Assembly: GCF_001592005.1 (NCBI RefSeq)
Contig: NZ_BCVZ01000020.1
Coordinates: forward strand, 1-64,000
DNA length: 64,000 nt
Source of the DNA: Bacillus sonorensis NBRC 101234 = KCTC 13918
Lineage (GTDB): Bacteria > Bacillota > Bacilli > Bacillales > Bacillaceae
Reading direction: 5' to 3'
The position numbers and the translations under genes are program-made. Under the pieces are notes generated by a model. The model was not told the origin of the DNA, did not search any database, and saw only the letters and a list, made by a program, of their open reading frames with translations. Positions 16,331-39,586 of this stretch are shown here, piece by piece (positions within the stretch are counted from its first letter, which is position 1; each line of letters starts with the position of its first letter).

Positions 16331-17074
16331 TTAGTTGTCATAGATGACGTTCCATAAATACAACCCATGAGCCGGTGCAGTGCGCCCCGCCGCATCGCGA
16401 TTTTTGGCAGCGATCATCTTTTCGATATCATCGGGTAAAAATTTGCCGGTACCGACATCAAGAAGCGTTCCGGCAATAATTCTGACCATGTTGTACAAAA
16501 ATCCGCTTCCGACGATCCGCATTTGCAGACCGTCTTCGGTTTCAGACCATTCAAGCTCATATATCGTCCTGACTTTGTCCTTCACCTCGGTTTTGGCCGT
16601 GCAAAAGCTTGTAAAATCATGGGTGCCGACTAAATGTTGTGCTGCTTTTTCCACCATTTGCAAATCGAGCTCATATGGAACATGATATGCATAATGCCGT
16701 TTAAACACATTCAGGTGTCTGCCCCTGTAGATCATATACCGGTATTCCTTTTTTTTGGCGGAAAATCTCGCGTGAAATTGATCATCGACGGCCTCCGCTT
16801 TGGTTACCGCTATATCATCCGGGAGAAGGGCATTTAAAGCATACGGCCATTTTGTTTCAGGGATGGAGAGCTGGGTGTCAAAATGAATCGTCTGTCCGAC
16901 CGCATGAACACCGCTGTCTGTCCTTCCGGATGCCACGACAGGGATGCGCTCCTTTGACTTGTGGAGGGTCTTTAACGCCCGTTCCAGCTCGTCCTGAACG
17001 GTTCTTTGCCCCGGCTGCACCTGATAGCCGTAAAACAGATGCCCGTCATATGAAATGGTGCACTTCATTCTCAT
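16331..17074 (-). CDS. truA: tRNA pseudouridine(38-40) synthase TruA
   Basis: This 247-residue enzyme modifies uridines 38-40 in the anticodon arm of many tRNAs. The catalytic Asp53 lies in GRTDSGVHA, and the family motifs FHARFSAKKKEYRY and GSGFLYNMVRIIAGTL are present. The start is taken as the second of two adjacent ATG codons (17074), to give the 247-residue length of B. subtilis TruA; the first would add one Met. It ends the ecfA1-ecfA2-ecfT-truA run. Confidence 0.94.
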   Translation of the reverse strand: MRMKCTISYDGHLFYGYQVQPGQRTVQDELERALKTLHKSKERIPVVASGRTDSGVHAVGQTIHFDTQLSIPETKWPYALNALLPDDIAVTKAEAVDDQFHARFSAKKKEYRYMIYRGRHLNVFKRHYAYHVPYELDLQMVEKAAQHLVGTHDFTSFCTAKTEVKDKVRTIYELEWSETEDGLQMRIVGSGFLYNMVRIIAGTLLDVGTGKFLPDDIEKMIAAKNRDAAGRTAPAHGLYLWNVIYDN

Positions 17075-17084
17075 CACATATCAC

Positions 17085-17882
17085 CTAAGTCCGCAAGAGG
17101 ATTAATAAAACGGCAAGAGCGGCTAACAAGAGGAGAACGGAAGTATCCTTCCATTTCCACGTCAGCTGCCTGTATTTCGTGCGGCCTTCCCCTCCCCGAT
17201 AGCCGCGCGCTTCCATGGCCGTCGCCAGTTCTTCGGCTCTTTTAAAGGCGCTGACAAACAGCGGCACCAGAAGGGGCACGATCGCCTTGACGCGGTCTTT
17301 CAGCGGGCCGCTTGTGAAATCTGCGCCTCGCGCCATTTGCGCCTTCATGATCTTATCTGTCTCTTCGATAAGGGTCGGTATAAATCTCAGCGAAATGGAC
17401 ATCATTAAAGCGAGTTCATGAACGGGAAGCTTCAGCTTTTTAAACGGACCGAGCAGATGCTCAAGCCCATCGGTTACTTCGATCGGTGTCGTCGTCAATG
17501 TTAACAGCGTCGTGATGACGATCAAATAAATAAACCGAAGCGAAATAAAAATCCCCTGAACAAGTCCCTGCTCATAGATTTTAAACAAGCGAAGATCGGC
17601 GACTACGGGCCCTTCTCTTGTCATTAGGATGTGGAGCAGAAACGTAAACAGCACGATCCAGACAACCGGCTTCATGCCTTTTAAAAGGAAGCGGACCGGC
17701 ACGCCTGATAAAGCGGCCGCAAGAACCGTGAACACGCCAAGCAAAGCGTAGGTTAATGCATTGTTAGCAAAAAAAACGATAAAGACAAAAAGAAAAATGG
17801 ATAACAGCTTCGTACGCGGATCAAGACGGTGAATGACAGAGGAACCCGGGACATACTTGCCGATAATGATACTGTCCATCAT
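17085..17882 (-). CDS. ecfT: ECF transporter transmembrane subunit EcfT
   Basis: The 265-residue membrane protein has about five to six hydrophobic segments and two coupling motifs, AQMARGADF and AMEARGYRGG (Ala-Arg-Gly), which dock on the two ATPases. EcfT is the shared membrane subunit of the group II energy-coupling-factor transporter, which imports vitamins and cofactors with interchangeable S subunits (riboflavin, biotin, folate and others). It overlaps ecfA2 by four bases. No S subunit is encoded nearby, as usual for group II systems. Confidence 0.95.
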   Translation of the reverse strand: MMDSIIIGKYVPGSSVIHRLDPRTKLLSIFLFVFIVFFANNALTYALLGVFTVLAAALSGVPVRFLLKGMKPVVWIVLFTFLLHILMTREGPVVADLRLFKIYEQGLVQGIFISLRFIYLIVITTLLTLTTTPIEVTDGLEHLLGPFKKLKLPVHELALMMSISLRFIPTLIEETDKIMKAQMARGADFTSGPLKDRVKAIVPLLVPLFVSAFKRAEELATAMEARGYRGGEGRTKYRQLTWKWKDTSVLLLLAALAVLLILLRT

Positions 17883-18748
17883 AGGGCATTTTCCTCCTGA
17901 AAGAGAGCTTTGATTTCAGAAGCTGCGTCTTCAATCGTCAGGATGGGCGCTTTGAACGTAATGCCAAGCGTCTCTTCAAGCCGTTTTTGAAACTTAATCG
18001 TTTCCGGCAGATCAAGACCGAAAGCGGCTATTTCATCCCTTTTGGAAAAGATCTCCCGCGGGGTTCCTTTGGCTTTTACAGTGCCTTTATGCATCACGAT
18101 AAGCTCATCGGCGTAGGCTGCCGCATCCTCCATACTGTGTGTGACAAGAATCGTCGTCAGCTTTTTCTGCTTATGAAGATCATAAAACATATCCATGATC
18201 TCTTTGCGGCCTCTCGGGTCAAGACCTGCAGTCGGTTCATCAAGAACGAGAACCTCGGGTTCCATCGCCAGCACTCCCGCGATTGCCACGCGTCTCATTT
18301 GTCCTCCGCTCAGCTCAAACGGTGACCGGCCTGACACCTCTTCAGGCAAGCCAACCAGATTCAGCATATCCCACGCCTTTTTTTCCGCTTGTTCCTGGCT
18401 CATGCCAAAATTAACGGGACCAAAGGCAATATCCTTCAACACCGTTTCTTCAAAGAGCTGGTGCTCCGGAAATTGAAAAACGATGCCGACTTTTTTTCTG
18501 AGGGCTTTGAGCTGTTTGTTCTTTTTGCCCGCTTCAATTACGTCGTCGCCAAGCCGAATCTGTCCTTTCGTCGGCATTAGCAGCCCGTTCAGATGCTGAA
18601 GCAAGGTTGATTTTCCCGACCCTGTATGCCCGATAACGGCGACATACCTTTCTTCCTTGATCACGGCATTGATGTCGTAAATCGCCAGGCGTTCAAATGG
18701 CGTTTTCATCTGGTATCGGTGTTCTACATCTTTGATCGCAATGTCCAT
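17879..18748 (-). CDS. ecfA2: ECF transporter ATPase EcfA2
   Basis: This 289-residue ABC ATPase has Walker [10 protein letters not shown], signature [15 protein letters not shown] and Walker [14 protein letters not shown]. It is the second ATPase of the ECF module (B. subtilis YbaE) and forms a heterodimer with EcfA1. It overlaps ecfA1 by 25 bases and ecfT by four. Its C-terminal extension (about 220-289) is typical of EcfA proteins. The three genes are placed between rplQ and truA, as in B. subtilis. Confidence 0.95.
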   Translation of the reverse strand: MDIAIKDVEHRYQMKTPFERLAIYDINAVIKEERYVAVIGHTGSGKSTLLQHLNGLLMPTKGQIRLGDDVIEAGKKNKQLKALRKKVGIVFQFPEHQLFEETVLKDIAFGPVNFGMSQEQAEKKAWDMLNLVGLPEEVSGRSPFELSGGQMRRVAIAGVLAMEPEVLVLDEPTAGLDPRGRKEIMDMFYDLHKQKKLTTILVTHSMEDAAAYADELIVMHKGTVKAKGTPREIFSKRDEIAAFGLDLPETIKFQKRLEETLGITFKAPILTIEDAASEIKALFQEENAL

Positions 18749-19569
18749 AGCTCATTCACCAATCCTTCTTGTGTCAGATGATCGCCCTTTACAGCAAGCC
18801 CCTTTTCTTTTAAGAGCTGGCCGAGCTGATAGGAAAAAGGCAAGTCCAGTCCGATGTCAATCAGGTCTTTGTTGAGGCGGAAAACTTCCTCCGGAGAACC
18901 CTCGGCATATTTCTTTCCGCCGTTCATGACAATGATCCGGTCCGCTTTCGCCGCCTCGTTTAAATCATGGGTTATTGAAATGACTGTCACCATTCCTTGG
19001 TCTTTTAACCGTCTGACCGTTTCCAGCACTTCTTCTCTCCCCAGCGGATCAAGCATTGAAGTGGCTTCATCAAGAATCATGATGTCAGGCCGGGCGGCAA
19101 GCACTCCCGCAATCGCAACACGCTGCTTTTGTCCTCCTGAGAGATGGTGCGGCTCTTGATCGAGAAAGTCCTGCATGTTTACCTGTTTAACAGCCCAATC
19201 CACCCTTTCCACCATATCTTCTCTTGGAACTCCGTTGTTTTCTAAACCAAAAGCCACATCATCGCGAACGGTTGTCCCGACAAATTGATTATCGGGATTT
19301 TGAAACACCATGCCGACTTTTTTTCTGACATCCCAGACCGTATCTTCCGTCAGCTTGATGCCGGCGACTTCAATCGATCCTTCATCAGGCAGGATCAGGC
19401 CGTTCAAAGTACGGGCAAGCGTCGATTTCCCGGAACCATTGTGCCCGACAATCGCCAGCCATTCCCCTTTTGAAACATGAAAAGATACATGATCAAGCGC
19501 AGGTCTTTCCGCTTCTTTTTGATAACGGAAGGTGATATCCTCTACAGCTATTAATCGCTCTTGATTCAT
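18724..19569 (-). CDS. ecfA1: ECF transporter ATPase EcfA1
   Basis: The 281-residue ABC ATPase has Walker [10 protein letters not shown], signature [15 protein letters not shown] and Walker [14 protein letters not shown]. It pairs with EcfA2 to drive the shared ECF vitamin importer. It is the first gene of the ecfA1-ecfA2-ecfT-truA group. A terminator-like hairpin separates it from rplQ, so part of its transcription may come from read-through of the ribosomal operon and part from an unrecognised promoter in the 120-base gap. Confidence 0.95.
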   Translation of the reverse strand: MNQERLIAVEDITFRYQKEAERPALDHVSFHVSKGEWLAIVGHNGSGKSTLARTLNGLILPDEGSIEVAGIKLTEDTVWDVRKKVGMVFQNPDNQFVGTTVRDDVAFGLENNGVPREDMVERVDWAVKQVNMQDFLDQEPHHLSGGQKQRVAIAGVLAARPDIMILDEATSMLDPLGREEVLETVRRLKDQGMVTVISITHDLNEAAKADRIIVMNGGKKYAEGSPEEVFRLNKDLIDIGLDLPFSYQLGQLLKEKGLAVKGDHLTQEGLVNELWTLRSKM

Positions 19570-19630
19570 TTGCCCGTCCGGCCTCCTCTCATCTAAAAAC
19601 TCCGCTGATCTGACTAGTCGTTCAATCTAA

Positions 19631-19671
19631 AAAAAGGGCATAGATCCAGTTAAAAACTGTCCCGCCCTTCT
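19631..19671 (-). terminator. Terminator after rplQ
   Basis: On the minus strand GAAGGGC and GCCCTTTTTT enclose an inner CAGTT/AACTG stem. It lies about 20 bases after the rplQ stop and closes the spc-alpha ribosomal transcription unit. Confidence 0.8.
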
Positions 19672-19692
19672 TTAGACACACAATATATGTGA

Positions 19693-20070
<378 letters not shown>

Positions 20071-20132
20071 TTATTGAAATACTCTATCTGAAATAAAAAA
20101 CACACGAAAATCCTAGTTCACATTGAAACTAG

Positions 20133-21077
20133 TCAATCGTCTTTGCGAAGGCCAAGTCCAAGCTCTTCAAGTTTCGCTTTCACTTCTTCGAGTGACTTGC
20201 GACCCAGGTTGCGGACTTTCATCATATCTTCTTCAGTCTTGTTCGCAAGCTCTTGAACCGTATTAATGCCCGCACGTTTCAAACAGTTGTAAGAACGAAC
20301 GGAAAGATCAAGCTCTTCAATTGTCATTTCCAGAACTTTTTCTTTCTGATCTTCTTCTTTTTCAACCATGATTTCAGCATGCTGGGCTTCGTCGGTCAAA
20401 CCGACAAAAATATTAAGGTGTTCAGTCAAAATCTTTGAACCAAGCGCAATCGCTTCTTTTGGTCCAGTGCTTCCATCTGTCCATACGTCAAGCGTAAGTT
20501 TGTCATAGTTTGTAATCTGACCCACACGAGTATTCTCAACTTGATAAGATACACGAGAAACAGGTGTATAGATGGAATCAATCGGGATGACGCCAATCGG
20601 CTGATCGTCTCTTTTATTCGCGTCAGCTGGGTTGTACCCGCGACCTCTTTGAGCGGTTAAGCGAACTCGGAAACTCGCGTTTTGGCCAAGAGTCGCAATG
20701 TGAAGATCAGGATTCAAAATCTCAACATCACTGTCGTGGGTAATATCAGCAGCCGTTACAACTCCTTCACCCTGAACATCAATCTCAAGCGTCTTCTCTT
20801 CTTCAGAGTAGATTTTCAGTGCAAGTTTTTTAATGTTTAAGATAATCGTTGTAACATCTTCAACAACGCCTTCGATCGTCGAAAATTCATGCAGTACACC
20901 ATCTATCTGGATCGATGTTACAGCGGCACCAGGGAGTGAGGATAAAAGGATACGACGTAAGGAGTTACCCAAAGTTGTACCATATCCACGCTCAAGTGGC
21001 TCTACGACAAATTTACCATACTTGGCATCGTCGCTGATTTCAACCGTTTCGATTTTTGGTTTTTCAATCTCGATCAT
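20133..21077 (-). CDS. rpoA: RNA polymerase alpha subunit
   Basis: The 314-residue subunit has an N-terminal assembly domain (about 1-230, with [20 protein letters not shown] and [18 protein letters not shown]). A flexible linker follows, then the C-terminal domain (about 245-314, [28 protein letters not shown]) that contacts UP elements and activators such as Spx. It lies between rpsK and rplQ. The start is ATG at 21077 after GGAGGGTTTT. A 174-base gap before it carries a weak promoter candidate. Confidence 0.97.
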   Translation of the reverse strand: MIEIEKPKIETVEISDDAKYGKFVVEPLERGYGTTLGNSLRRILLSSLPGAAVTSIQIDGVLHEFSTIEGVVEDVTTIILNIKKLALKIYSEEEKTLEIDVQGEGVVTAADITHDSDVEILNPDLHIATLGQNASFRVRLTAQRGRGYNPADANKRDDQPIGVIPIDSIYTPVSRVSYQVENTRVGQITNYDKLTLDVWTDGSTGPKEAIALGSKILTEHLNIFVGLTDEAQHAEIMVEKEEDQKEKVLEMTIEELDLSVRSYNCLKRAGINTVQELANKTEEDMMKVRNLGRKSLEEVKAKLEELGLGLRKDD

Positions 21078-21207
21078 TTCATAAAACCCTCCTTCAAAAC
21101 GTCGAAACCCCGGAAAGAACTTCTCTGATTCTATCCGAAATTCCCCATTGTTTAGTCCCGTATGTGCTCAGGCAACGAGTGTGCATTCGTTTTATAAATT
21201 AACTGTA

Positions 21208-21236
21208 TCATAACCCATTATTGACAGGGACACAAA
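21208..21236 (-). promoter_or_regulatory. Possible internal promoter before rpoA
   Basis: TTGTGT (21231-21236) and TATGAT (21208-21213) are 17 bp apart in the unusually long rpsK-rpoA gap. The -10 is good and the -35 weak. Confidence 0.4.
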
Positions 21237-21251
21237 ATCTATACAAACAAA

Positions 21252-21650
<399 letters not shown>

Positions 21651-21667
21651 TTAATTACCTCCCTTGC

Positions 21668-22048
<381 letters not shown>

Positions 22049-22055
22049 TTAAAAA

Positions 22056-22202
<147 letters not shown>

Positions 22203-22421
22203 TTATTTGTAACGGTACGTAATTCTACCACGAGTTAAGTCATATGGAGATAATTCTACCGTAACTTTGTCTCCAGGTAAAATGCGAATGAAGTGCATGC
22301 GGATCTTACCGGATACATGAGCCAAAACCGTGTGGCCATTTTCAAGTTCAACTTTGAACATTGCGTTTGGCAGCGTTTCGACTACAGTACCTTCCACTTC
22401 AATTACATCGTCTTTCGCCAT
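22203..22421 (-). CDS. infA: Translation initiation factor IF-1
   Basis: The 72-residue protein is a single S1-type OB fold ([20 protein letters not shown], then [23 protein letters not shown]). IF-1 blocks the ribosomal A site during initiation. Its start overlaps the end of the upstream KOW gene by 23 bases, so the two are probably coupled. The usual AAGGGAGAA site lies inside that gene. Confidence 0.97.
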   Translation of the reverse strand: MAKDDVIEVEGTVVETLPNAMFKVELENGHTVLAHVSGKIRMHFIRILPGDKVTVELSPYDLTRGRITYRYK

Positions 22422-22728
22422 TCAAGTGTTCTCCCTTCTTCAAATCAGTAACTTGCTCTCTGACAAATTTCAATAGAGAAAATCTCAATTTTCCATTTGT
22501 CACACGCCCAGTTTCGTTTATACTGTTCTGAACTTCCGGAGATACGCAATCATAAAAGGTTAAATGATTGATATTCTTTTTCTTAGGAGAATGAAATTTA
22601 CGCTTTTCTCCGTCTGCTACCAGCACATGATGATGATCGAATATTCCAATGACAATTGCGTATTGGTCCAATTCGCGACCTCGTATAATACGAACGAACT
22701 GTCCAATTTCAGGCGTTTTCCGACTCAT
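22399..22728 (-). CDS. KOW-domain RNA-binding protein (YbzG-like)
   Basis: The 109-residue protein has an L14e/KOW-type fold at its N-terminus ([22 protein letters not shown]). It occupies the place of B. subtilis ybzG between map and infA. The ATG at 22728 is preferred because AGGTGA lies just before it; an alternative ATG at 22737 would add three residues. The C-terminal third (from about 75) is basic and overlaps infA by 23 bases. A role in RNA binding or translation is inferred from fold and location only. Confidence 0.75.
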   Translation of the reverse strand: MSRKTPEIGQFVRIIRGRELDQYAIVIGIFDHHHVLVADGEKRKFHSPKKKNINHLTFYDCVSPEVQNSINETGRVTNGKLRFSLLKFVREQVTDLKKGEHLNGERRCN

Positions 22729-22737
22729 CTCATTCAC

Positions 22738-24158
<1,421 letters not shown>

Positions 24159-24188
24159 TTAAGAGGGAATGGGCCCATCCCATTTCCT

Positions 24189-25484
24189 CTAGTGCTTCAT
24201 AAATCCACGATAGTTTCGTTTCACCAGCTGGCTTTCAAGCTGCTTCATTGTTTCGAGTGCTACACCGATCACGATCAGCAAACTTGTTCCGCCAATTTGT
24301 GCAGAAGAAGGCAGCCCAGCAATATTAACGAACAAGACAGGAAGAATGGCAATCACGGCCAAAAATATGGAGCCGACAAATGTAAGTCGATACAAAATGC
24401 TCGTAATTCTATCCTGAGTCATTTTTCCTGGACGAACTCCCGGAATATAGCCACCTTGTTTTTTAAGATTATCGGCCATTTGTTCAGGGTTCACCTGGAC
24501 AAATGCATAGAAATAGGTAAAGGCAATAATCAATGCTGCATAGATTGCCATTCCGACCGGATGCGTGTAATCAAACGTTTTTTGAATCCAGTTCGTTACA
24601 TCATTGGAGCCAAAGAATGATGCCACAGTCCGCGGCGTAATGATAAACGAAACAGCAAAGATGACTGGAATGACACCCGCCGGATTGACCTTCAGCGGCA
24701 GATGTGTAGACTGACCGCCGGGAGCAGGTGAACGGCCTGAACCTTTCGCATATTGAATTGAGATTTTTCTAACTGCCTGTTGGATAAAAATAACGCCAAC
24801 GACAATCGCCAAAATCGCAAGCAATATAATGACAACCTTTAAGATTTGCATGAACAGCTGATCTCCAGCATCTTCAAACTGCTGAACGTAGATCTGATTG
24901 ATCGTCTGCGGAATGCCGGCAACGATCCCAGCAAAGATGATGATGGAAATTCCGTTGCCTACTCCATGGGACGTAATTTGTTCACCCAGCCACATTAAAA
25001 AAGCAGTTCCAGCAGTCAGAACAATCGCAATGGTCAAATAGGTGCCGACTCCCGGGTCACTGATTAACGCGCCGCCGGCCATGTTATTAAACCCGTAAGA
25101 CATACCTAAAGCCTGGATAAATCCAAGAACGATTGTGAAGTACCTTGTGAACTGAGCTAATTTTCGGCGACCAACTTCCCCTTGCTTCGACCATTCCGTA
25201 AACTTCGGAACAACATCCATCTGCAGAAGCTGAATGATGATTGAAGCGGTGATGTACGGCATGATCCCCATCGCAAGAATGGAGAAGTTGTATAATGCAC
25301 CGCCGCCAAATGTGTTTAGGATCCCAAATACGCTCATTTGATCCTGTGCCTTCAGGACATCTGTATTTACATTCGGCACAGGAATGAATGAACCGAGACG
25401 AAAGACGATAAGCATTAAAAGAGTGAAGATAATCTTATTCCGAATATCCTTCACACGCATAAAATTGGAGATTGTCTTAAACAA
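24189..25484 (-). CDS. secY: Sec translocon channel subunit SecY
   Basis: The 431-residue membrane protein has ten predicted membrane segments. It begins MFKTISNFMRVKDIRNKI, with the plug-bearing second segment region GGGALYNFSILAMGIMPYI. It forms the protein-export channel with SecE (encoded here at 51468-51647) and SecG. Start: ATG 25484, one base after the rplO stop. The SecY signature motifs are present and the length is as in B. subtilis. Confidence 0.97.
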   Translation of the reverse strand: MFKTISNFMRVKDIRNKIIFTLLMLIVFRLGSFIPVPNVNTDVLKAQDQMSVFGILNTFGGGALYNFSILAMGIMPYITASIIIQLLQMDVVPKFTEWSKQGEVGRRKLAQFTRYFTIVLGFIQALGMSYGFNNMAGGALISDPGVGTYLTIAIVLTAGTAFLMWLGEQITSHGVGNGISIIIFAGIVAGIPQTINQIYVQQFEDAGDQLFMQILKVVIILLAILAIVVGVIFIQQAVRKISIQYAKGSGRSPAPGGQSTHLPLKVNPAGVIPVIFAVSFIITPRTVASFFGSNDVTNWIQKTFDYTHPVGMAIYAALIIAFTYFYAFVQVNPEQMADNLKKQGGYIPGVRPGKMTQDRITSILYRLTFVGSIFLAVIAILPVLFVNIAGLPSSAQIGGTSLLIVIGVALETMKQLESQLVKRNYRGFMKH

Positions 25485-25485
25485 G

Positions 25486-25938
<453 letters not shown>

Positions 25939-25956
25939 TTAGCCTATCATTTATTT

Positions 25957-26671
<715 letters not shown>

Positions 26672-26674
26672 TTA

Positions 26675-27058
<384 letters not shown>

Positions 27059-27068
27059 TTAAGCGGTT

Positions 27069-27620
<552 letters not shown>

Positions 27621-27635
27621 TCATGTTAAACTTTC

Positions 27636-28037
<402 letters not shown>

Positions 28038-28065
28038 TTAATAACCTCCTTCCCATAAACGGGGA

Positions 28066-28266
<201 letters not shown>

Positions 28267-28273
28267 TCATTGA

Positions 28274-29165
<892 letters not shown>

Positions 29166-29187
29166 TTAAAGTCCGGCATTGATATCA

Positions 29188-29562
<375 letters not shown>

Positions 29563-29596
29563 TTACCTCCCTTCGGAAAAAGGTTTCCGAACTTTA

Positions 29597-29863
<267 letters not shown>

Positions 29864-29884
29864 TTAGAGAACCTCCCTCCGGTA

Positions 29885-31515
<1,631 letters not shown>

Positions 31516-31532
31516 TTAAAAGCCTCCTCTCA

Positions 31533-32723
<1,191 letters not shown>

Positions 32724-32733
32724 TTACAAGTGA

Positions 32734-33662
<929 letters not shown>

Positions 33663-33671
33663 CTAAGAGAA

Positions 33672-34304
<633 letters not shown>

Positions 34305-34338
34305 TCACACCTCCTGTTAAGATCATTCTATATTTAGA

Positions 34339-34752
<414 letters not shown>

Positions 34753-34780
34753 TCATCGCAGTCAAAGACCAACATGCACT

Positions 34781-34809
34781 ATTATACAAAATTTATAGGC
34801 ATGTTGCAA
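34781..34809 (-). promoter_or_regulatory. Sigma-A promoter of the S10 operon
   Basis: TTGCAA (34804-34809) and a perfect TATAAT (34781-34786) are 17 bp apart, about 135 bases before rpsJ. The long leader between them may hold regulation. It should drive transcription of the S10 through alpha clusters. Confidence 0.85.
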
Positions 34810-34949
34810 GGTAATATTGAATATTACCGGCATTTGCACACTTTTTTAATTATACAGATTGAGCCTCCGGTAATCAAGAACTTATCAGCGGAAAATATCT
34901 CCCATCATGAAAGCATATTGATCTTGAAAAATCGCTGACTGAATAAGAA

Positions 34950-34981
34950 AAAAACGAGATCCAAGCGGATCCCGTTTTTTT
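34950..34981 (-). terminator. Terminator of tufA
   Basis: On the minus strand ACGGGATCC and GGATCTCGT form a stem around GCTT, followed by seven T residues, about 13 bases after the tufA stop. Confidence 0.9.
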
Positions 34982-34994
34982 ATTGAAATAAGTA

Positions 34995-36182
34995 TTATTC
35001 AACGATAGAAGTTACAACGCCTGATCCAACAGTACGTCCGCCTTCACGGATAGAGAAGCGAGTACCGTCTTCGATCGCGATCGTTGAGATCAGTTCAACG
35101 TTCATTTCGATGTTGTCTCCAGGCATAACCATTTCTACGCCTTCTGGAAGCTGAATGATACCAGTTACGTCAGTTGTACGGAAGTAGAACTGCGGACGGT
35201 AGTTAGAGAAGAATGGAGTGTGACGTCCACCTTCTTCTTTAGAAAGAACGTAAACTTCAGCTTTGAATTTTTTGTGCGGAGTGATTGTACCTGGTTGAGC
35301 AAGTACTTGACCGCGTTGAATTTCTTCACGGGATACACCGCGAAGAAGTGCACCGATGTTGTCTCCAGCTTCAGCATAGTCAAGAAGCTTACGGAACATT
35401 TCAACACCTGTAACAGTTGTTTTCTTGTTTTCTTCTTGAAGACCGATGATTTCAACTTCGTCACCGACTTTAACTTGACCGCGTTCTACACGACCAGTAG
35501 CAACAGTACCACGACCAGTGATTGAGAATACGTCCTCAACCGGCATCATGAACGGCTTGTCAGTTTCACGTTCTGGAGTTGGGATGTACTCGTCAACAGC
35601 AGCCATCAGTTCAAGAATTTTTTCTTCGTATTGAGCGTCTCCTTCAAGAGCTTTAAGAGCAGAACCTTTGATAACTGGTACATCGTCACCAGGGAATTCG
35701 TACTCAGAAAGAAGATCGCGAACTTCCATTTCAACTAGCTCAAGAAGCTCTTCGTCGTCTACCATGTCGCATTTGTTAAGGAATACAACGATGTAAGGCA
35801 CGCCTACGTTACGAGAAAGAAGGATGTGCTCACGAGTTTGCGGCATTGGACCGTCAGCTGCAGAAACAACCAGGATCGCTCCGTCCATTTGCGCAGCACC
35901 AGTGATCATGTTTTTAACATAGTCAGCGTGTCCTGGGCAGTCAACGTGTGCATAGTGACGAGTGTCAGTTTCGTACTCAACGTGTGCAGTAGAGATTGTG
36001 ATTCCACGCTCACGCTCTTCCGGCGCACCGTCGATTTGATCGTATGCACGTGCTTCCGCTTTACCTGTTTTAGATAGAACAGTTGTGATAGCTGCAGTTA
36101 ATGTAGTTTTACCATGGTCAACGTGTCCAATTGTACCGATGTTGGCATGTGATTTGGAACGGTCGAATTTTTCTTTAGCCAT
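34995..36182 (-). CDS. tufA: Elongation factor Tu
   Basis: The 395-residue GTPase delivers aminoacyl-tRNA to the A site. G1 GHVDHGKT is at 19-26, G3 DCPGH at 81-85 and G4 NKCD at 136-139. The domain 2/3 boundary and the kirromycin-site residues look standard. It lies after fusA with its own promoter in the 119-base gap. It has a GGAGGATTTTCAGA ribosome site. Only one tuf copy is seen in the window. Confidence 0.98.
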   Translation of the reverse strand: MAKEKFDRSKSHANIGTIGHVDHGKTTLTAAITTVLSKTGKAEARAYDQIDGAPEERERGITISTAHVEYETDTRHYAHVDCPGHADYVKNMITGAAQMDGAILVVSAADGPMPQTREHILLSRNVGVPYIVVFLNKCDMVDDEELLELVEMEVRDLLSEYEFPGDDVPVIKGSALKALEGDAQYEEKILELMAAVDEYIPTPERETDKPFMMPVEDVFSITGRGTVATGRVERGQVKVGDEVEIIGLQEENKKTTVTGVEMFRKLLDYAEAGDNIGALLRGVSREEIQRGQVLAQPGTITPHKKFKAEVYVLSKEEGGRHTPFFSNYRPQFYFRTTDVTGIIQLPEGVEMVMPGDNIEMNVELISTIAIEDGTRFSIREGGRTVGSGVVTSIVE

Positions 36183-36230
36183 TCTGAAAATCCTCCTTAA
36201 AAGGGTTTATTTTTAATATATAGAGTGATA

Positions 36231-36256
36231 GAAAGTGAAAGCTTAGTTTCACTTTC
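36231..36256 (-). promoter_or_regulatory. Inverted repeat in the tufA leader
   Basis: A perfect 10-bp stem, GAAAGTGAAA with TTTCACTTTC around a 6-base loop, lies between the tufA promoter and start codon. No T tract follows on the coding strand, so it is probably an mRNA 5' stabilising or regulatory hairpin and not a terminator. Confidence 0.55.
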
Positions 36257-36266
36257 TCATCTTACA

Positions 36267-36295
36267 ATAGTAGTTATACTTTAATGAAGTGGCAA
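36267..36295 (-). promoter_or_regulatory. Sigma-A promoter of tufA
   Basis: TTGCCA (36290-36295) and TACTAT (36267-36272) are 17 bp apart, beginning seven bases after the fusA stop. It gives tufA transcription independent of the upstream str operon. Confidence 0.7.
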
Positions 36296-36301
36296 AATCA
36301 A

Positions 36302-38380
36302 TTATTCGCCTTTATTTTTTTTGATGATCTCATCAGCGATGCTCTTAGGCACTTCTTCGTAGTGGTCAAAGACCATTGTGAACGTACCGCGTCCTTGTGT
36401 GTTTGAACGGAGCGCCGTAGCGTAACCGAACATTTCAGAAAGCGGAACCATCGCGCGAACGACCTGAGCGTTTCCGCGTCCTTCCATACCTTCTACGCGA
36501 CCGCGGCGTGATGTAATGTCTCCCATGATGTCTCCCATGTATTCTTCTGGGATAACGACTTCAACTTTGGAGATCGGCTCAAGAATAACCGGGTTACACT
36601 TGCTTGCCGCGTTTTTAAGCGCCATGGAAGCGGCGATTTTAAACGCCATTTCGTTAGAGTCGACATCGTGGTAAGAACCATCAAACAGTTTTGCTTTGAT
36701 GTCGATGACAGGGTAGCCTGCGATAACACCGTTTTGCAGTGCATCTTCAAGCCCCGCCTGAACAGCCGGGATGTATTCACGTGGAACGACACCGCCGACG
36801 ATTGCATTTTCGAATTCAAAGCCTTTTCCTTCTTCGTTTGGAGAGAATTCGATCCAAACGTGTCCGAATTGTCCGCGTCCACCGGACTGACGTACGAATT
36901 TACCTTCAACTTGCGCGCTCGCACGGAATGTTTCACGATACGCAACTTGAGGAGCACCGACGTTGGCTTCTACTTTAAATTCGCGTTTCATACGGTCAAC
37001 GATGATATCAAGGTGAAGCTCACCCATACCGCCGATGATCGTTTGGCCTGTTTCAGCGTCTGTATGCGCACGGAATGTTGGATCTTCTTCAGCCAGTTTA
37101 GCCAGTGCGGTAGACATTTTGTCTTGGTCAGCCTTAGATTTAGGCTCGATCGCAACGTGGATAACAGGCTCAGGGAATTCCATTGATTCAAGGATAACAA
37201 GGTTTTTCTCGTCACATAGAGTGTCACCTGTTGTTGTATCCTTCAGACCTACAGCTGCTGCGATATCCCCTGCGTAAACAGTAGAGATTTCTTCACGGCT
37301 GTTGGCGTGCATTTGCAGAATACGGCCGACACGCTCACGTTTGCCTTTTGTTGAGTTTCTTACGTATGAACCTGAATCAAGCGTTCCTGAGTACACACGG
37401 AAGAACGTCAGTTTACCAACGTAAGGGTCAGTCATAACTTTAAACGCCAATGCTGAGAAAGGTGCGTCGTCAGAAGACTCACGCGTAACCTCTTCGTCAG
37501 AATCAGGCAGAATACCTTTGATTGCTGGTACGTCAGTTGGAGCTGGAAGGTAGTCAAGAACTGCGTCAAGCACTAATTGAACACCTTTGTTTTTGAAAGC
37601 TGAACCACAAAGAACCGGATAGAATTCAACGTTACAAGTTCCTTTACGGATCGCTGCTTTCAGCTCGTCAACTGTGATTTCTTCTCCTTCCAAGTACTTC
37701 ATCATAAGCTCTTCATCAAGCTCTGCAACAGCTTCGATTAAGCTGGCGCGAAGCTCTTCAGCTTTGTCTTTGTACTCGGCAGGGATTTCACGCGCATCAG
37801 AGCGTGTTCCAAGATCATCTTCGTAGTAGTATGCTACGTTTTCTACAAGATCGATGATCCCTTCGAAGTTGTCTTCGGCTCCAATCGGTAATTGGATCGC
37901 ATGAGCGTTTGCCTCAAGACGGTCTCTCAGAGTACCTACAGAGTAAAGGAAATCCGCACCCGTTTTGTCCATTTTGTTGACGAATACGATACGGGGTACT
38001 CCGTAAGTAGTTGCCTGACGCCAAACTGTTTCAGTTTGCGGCTCAACGCCGGATTGTGCGTCAAGAACAGCAACGGCACCATCAAGCACGCGCAGGGAAC
38101 GTTCAACTTCAACTGTGAAGTCTACGTGTCCTGGTGTATCGATGATGTTGACGCGGTGTCCTTTCCATTGTGCAGTAGTCGCAGCAGATGTAATCGTGAT
38201 ACCGCGTTCTTGTTCCTGCTCCATCCAGTCCATTTGGGAAGCCCCTTCATGAGTTTCACCAATTTTATGGATACGGCCTGTGTAGAACAAGATACGTTCA
38301 GTTGTAGTCGTTTTACCGGCATCAATGTGAGCCATGATCCCGATATTACGAGTTTTTTCTAAGGAGAACTCTCTTGCCAT
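36302..38380 (-). CDS. fusA: Elongation factor G
   Basis: The 692-residue GTPase drives translocation. The G1 motif AHIDAGKTT is at 17-25, and the later motifs DTPGHVDF and NKMD are present, followed by domains II-V. The fusidic-acid region shows no obvious resistance substitution, though I judged this by eye. It lies downstream of rpsG and upstream of tufA in the str operon, with an AAGGAAGGAG site. Confidence 0.98.
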   Translation of the reverse strand: MAREFSLEKTRNIGIMAHIDAGKTTTTERILFYTGRIHKIGETHEGASQMDWMEQEQERGITITSAATTAQWKGHRVNIIDTPGHVDFTVEVERSLRVLDGAVAVLDAQSGVEPQTETVWRQATTYGVPRIVFVNKMDKTGADFLYSVGTLRDRLEANAHAIQLPIGAEDNFEGIIDLVENVAYYYEDDLGTRSDAREIPAEYKDKAEELRASLIEAVAELDEELMMKYLEGEEITVDELKAAIRKGTCNVEFYPVLCGSAFKNKGVQLVLDAVLDYLPAPTDVPAIKGILPDSDEEVTRESSDDAPFSALAFKVMTDPYVGKLTFFRVYSGTLDSGSYVRNSTKGKRERVGRILQMHANSREEISTVYAGDIAAAVGLKDTTTGDTLCDEKNLVILESMEFPEPVIHVAIEPKSKADQDKMSTALAKLAEEDPTFRAHTDAETGQTIIGGMGELHLDIIVDRMKREFKVEANVGAPQVAYRETFRASAQVEGKFVRQSGGRGQFGHVWIEFSPNEEGKGFEFENAIVGGVVPREYIPAVQAGLEDALQNGVIAGYPVIDIKAKLFDGSYHDVDSNEMAFKIAASMALKNAASKCNPVILEPISKVEVVIPEEYMGDIMGDITSRRGRVEGMEGRGNAQVVRAMVPLSEMFGYATALRSNTQGRGTFTMVFDHYEEVPKSIADEIIKKNKGE

Positions 38381-38428
38381 TGGGTCTTTCTCCTTCCTTC
38401 TTAGGAAATAATATTTTATCGCGTAAGA

Positions 38429-38929
<501 letters not shown>

Positions 38930-39064
38930 TTAAAGCAAGCAAAGGGATTTGTTCCGGCTTCTGATACAGCACGGAAGCATCCGCTTCCCGCGGAAGTCCG
39001 ATACCCTAACAGCTTTGCCAGAATTCCCCGCTTTTAAAAACCCTTTTATTTATATGAAACTGAA

Positions 39065-39535
<471 letters not shown>

Positions 39536-39586
39536 TTAAAACCAAAAAACAATGTCTTTGCAAGATTAGCAAAAACAGCGAGTACG

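Noticed and set aside
36668..37186. Long plus-strand frame opposite fusA
   Set aside because: Antisense of a highly biased, conserved gene; such open frames are a codon-use artefact. The same applies to long frames opposite rpoB and rpoC.
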